A stretch of DNA of 64,000 nt from an uncultured Kordiimonas sp. (GTDB lineage Bacteria; Pseudomonadota; Alphaproteobacteria; Sphingomonadales; Kordiimonadaceae): NCBI GenBank assembly GCA_947492375.1, contig CANLMI010000002.1, forward strand, positions 559,529 through 623,528. Direction: 5' to 3'. Each line of letters starts with the position of its first letter. Position 1 is the stretch's first letter. The translations under genes were made by a program, and so were the position numbers. The notes beneath the pieces are model-generated. The model worked only from the letters and a program-made list of their open reading frames with translations. It made no database searches and was not told where the DNA came from. Below are positions 62,755 to 64,000 of the stretch, piece after piece.

Positions 62755-64000
62755 TTATTCTGCTGGCTGAATGATCACAGGTGTTTTTTTGAAAGTACGC
62801 TTCAATGCTTCAAAGAGTTCTACCCTTAAAAGGCATGGGAGAAGTAAAAGGGTAAAAATAGTTGAAAGGCTCATACCACCAACAATGGTAGTGGCCATAC
62901 CGCGGTATATTGCACTGCCAGCACCTGGGAAAAGAACGAGCGGCAACATACCCATAATCGATGTCAAAGTGCTCATAAATATAGGGCGCAGCCTAAGCCC
63001 AAGAGCTCTCTCAACAGCTTGCTCACGCGTGAGGCCATTAGCTTCTCCTGAACGCGTTTGAGCCACTAACAAAATTGCATTGTTAACAACTAACCCCAAC
63101 AAGATAATAAAACCAATCATCGTTAGAAGGTCTAATGGTGCAAAGCTAAAGATATTCAATATTTTCAAAGCAATTACACCGCCAACAGTCGCAAGAGGTA
63201 TTGTTACCACGACCAACATCGCATCTTTGGGTGACCTGAATAATGCTGCTAAAATAAGGAACAAAAGCCCCAGAGCGAGTATGAAATTAAGCGATAGGGA
63301 TGAAACAGCGCGCTCAAGTGCATCTGCACTACCGCCATATGAAATCGTAGCCCCAGCGGGCAACATCGCCCTGAGTTCAGGTTCTACATCATTTTTCAAT
63401 ATAGAGATCATATCTTCGAGTGGCATACCTTCAGGCTGGGTAATATTCAGGGAAACGGTTCGCTTCCGGTCCAAGCGTTGGATAAAGGTTGGTCCAACAC
63501 CGCGTTCAATTGTGACCAAATCACCAAGCGGAACAGTACCCCCGCCTGGTGTCGCAAGCGGTACATTCTGCAAGCTTTCAGGATCAGACCAATCTTGTGC
63601 TTTTAAGATCATGTCTACACGTTTTTCACCGTCAAAATGCTCGCCAAGCCAAAGCCCGTCACCAAGTGCCCGTATAATTCTGGATATATCCGCTCGGGTA
63701 TATCCAACCTCTGCCAAGCGCCTATCGTTCGGCGTAATCTGTAACTCAGGAGCAATGACATTCGGGTCAGGATTAGGCCGGGCCTGTGCGCCCGGAAGCG
63801 CTGATGATATCAACCGTTGCCCTTCAACGGTAACTGTACGTAACTGTTCGAGATCCCGCGCCTGAATATTTAACTCAACAGAACCATTCCCACCAAAATT
63901 ACCAAATAAATTACCTTGCTGGGCAAAGGTAAATACATCAGGAAATCCAGTTAGGATCTCATTACGAACAATCCGTTCTAGTTCTTTGACATTGCCCTGA
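62755..64000 (-). CDS. RND efflux permease, C-terminal part (N-terminus beyond window edge)
   Basis: An HAE1-type RND inner-membrane proton antiporter. I read the frame open from 62755 to the end of the window (no stop in 63813-64000), so the TTG at 63813 is not the real start. About 415 residues are visible: second periplasmic loop (LISSALPGAQARPNPDPNVI, PDVFTFAQQGNLFGNFGGNG), then the last membrane helices (LALGLLFLILAALFRSPKDA, LLTMIGFIILLGLVVNNAIL, LRLRPIFMSTLTSIMGMLPL). It ends normally. Substrate not inferable. Confidence 0.92.
   Translation of the reverse strand, partial: QGNVKELERIVRNEILTGFPDVFTFAQQGNLFGNFGGNGSVELNIQARDLEQLRTVTVEGQRLISSALPGAQARPNPDPNVIAPELQITPNDRRLAEVGYTRADISRIIRALGDGLWLGEHFDGEKRVDMILKAQDWSDPESLQNVPLATPGGGTVPLGDLVTIERGVGPTFIQRLDRKRTVSLNITQPEGMPLEDMISILKNDVEPELRAMLPAGATISYGGSADALERAVSSLSLNFILALGLLFLILAALFRSPKDAMLVVVTIPLATVGGVIALKILNIFSFAPLDLLTMIGFIILLGLVVNNAILLVAQTRSGEANGLTREQAVERALGLRLRPIFMSTLTSIMGMLPLVLFPGAGSAIYRGMATTIVGGMSLSTIFTLLLLPCLLRVELFEALKRTFKKTPVIIQPAE

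Noticed and set aside
62755-63813. RND permease as a short 352-residue protein
   Set aside because: The frame continues without a stop to base 64000 and encodes typical RND periplasmic-loop sequence; the TTG at 63813 is internal.
63080-63865. 261-residue plus-strand ORF near the right end
   Set aside because: It lies wholly antisense to the RND permease coding region and has no recognisable features.
1-64000. tRNA or rRNA genes, CRISPR arrays, transposases, integrases or attachment repeats
   Set aside because: Reading the intergenic regions and translated products turned up none; the accessory genes show no mobile-element hallmarks.

Overview
The window reads as a chromosomal segment of a free-living, probably marine, alphaproteobacterium with a fairly low G+C content (roughly the low forties per cent by eye). 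The class is supported by blocks of gene order I know from alphaproteobacteria: yqeY-dnaG-rpoD next to carA, greA-lrp and trxB-lsrB, ybjN-proC-ubiK-lgt-midA-pgeF, rplY-pth-ychF, fba/pgk/gap/tkt, and DUF4164-zapA-6S RNA-5-FCL-ymdB. I would guess the Kordiimonadales/Emcibacterales neighbourhood, but with low confidence. Nearly all of the window is coding. I see no tRNA, rRNA, CRISPR array, insertion sequence or prophage.

Layout. 0-4.6 kb: the 3' end of feoB, a secreted dipeptidase, an MFS transporter and a retropepsin-like protease. 4.6-9.2 kb (minus): yqeY, dnaG, rpoD. 9.3-16.4 kb (plus): carA, an AT-rich unknown gene, an outer-membrane beta-barrel gene with a structured leader, carB, greA. 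16.5-28 kb: lrp followed by an accessory block (DUF2336/PAS protein, DUF2147 protein, a membrane hydroxylase between two paralogous membrane-anchored AraC regulators, 2-Cys peroxiredoxin, a TetR/COQ4 pair sharing interlocked promoters and two operator-like repeats, VOC protein, GST, beta-propeller). 28-34 kb: trxB, a miniature winged-helix gene divergent from an lsrB-like LysR gene, small unknown secreted proteins, a HEAT-repeat/cyclophilin fusion and a candidate plus-strand small RNA with a C-rich loop. 34-46.7 kb: proC, ybjN, ubiK, lgt, midA, an old-yellow-enzyme gene, pgeF, prs, rplY, pth, ychF, suhB, efp. 46.8-57 kb: a periplasmic redoxin, thiE, fba, a substrate-binding lipoprotein plus hybrid histidine kinase pair, pgk, gap, tkt. 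57-59.5 kb: DUF4164, zapA, 6S RNA, 5-FCL, ymdB. 59.5-64 kb (minus): an RND efflux pump (permease truncated by the window edge, then adaptor) followed by a LytS/LytTR-type two-component system.

How the parts fit. The backbone covers replication, transcription, translation, pyrimidine/arginine precursor supply, lipoprotein and quinone maturation, and central carbon metabolism. Accessory genes sit at breaks in normally adjacent pairs: carA|carB, lrp|trxB, midA|pgeF and pgk|fba. Several of these inserts are sensor or regulator modules. The most interesting candidates for new biology are the C-rich-loop sRNA at about 33.8-34.0 kb, the substrate-binding-protein/kinase pair inside the glycolytic cluster, the unknown gene between carA and carB, the AraC-hydroxylase-AraC unit and the mini winged-helix gene facing lsrB. 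All functional calls rest on reading the sequence and on recall of families; no database search was run.
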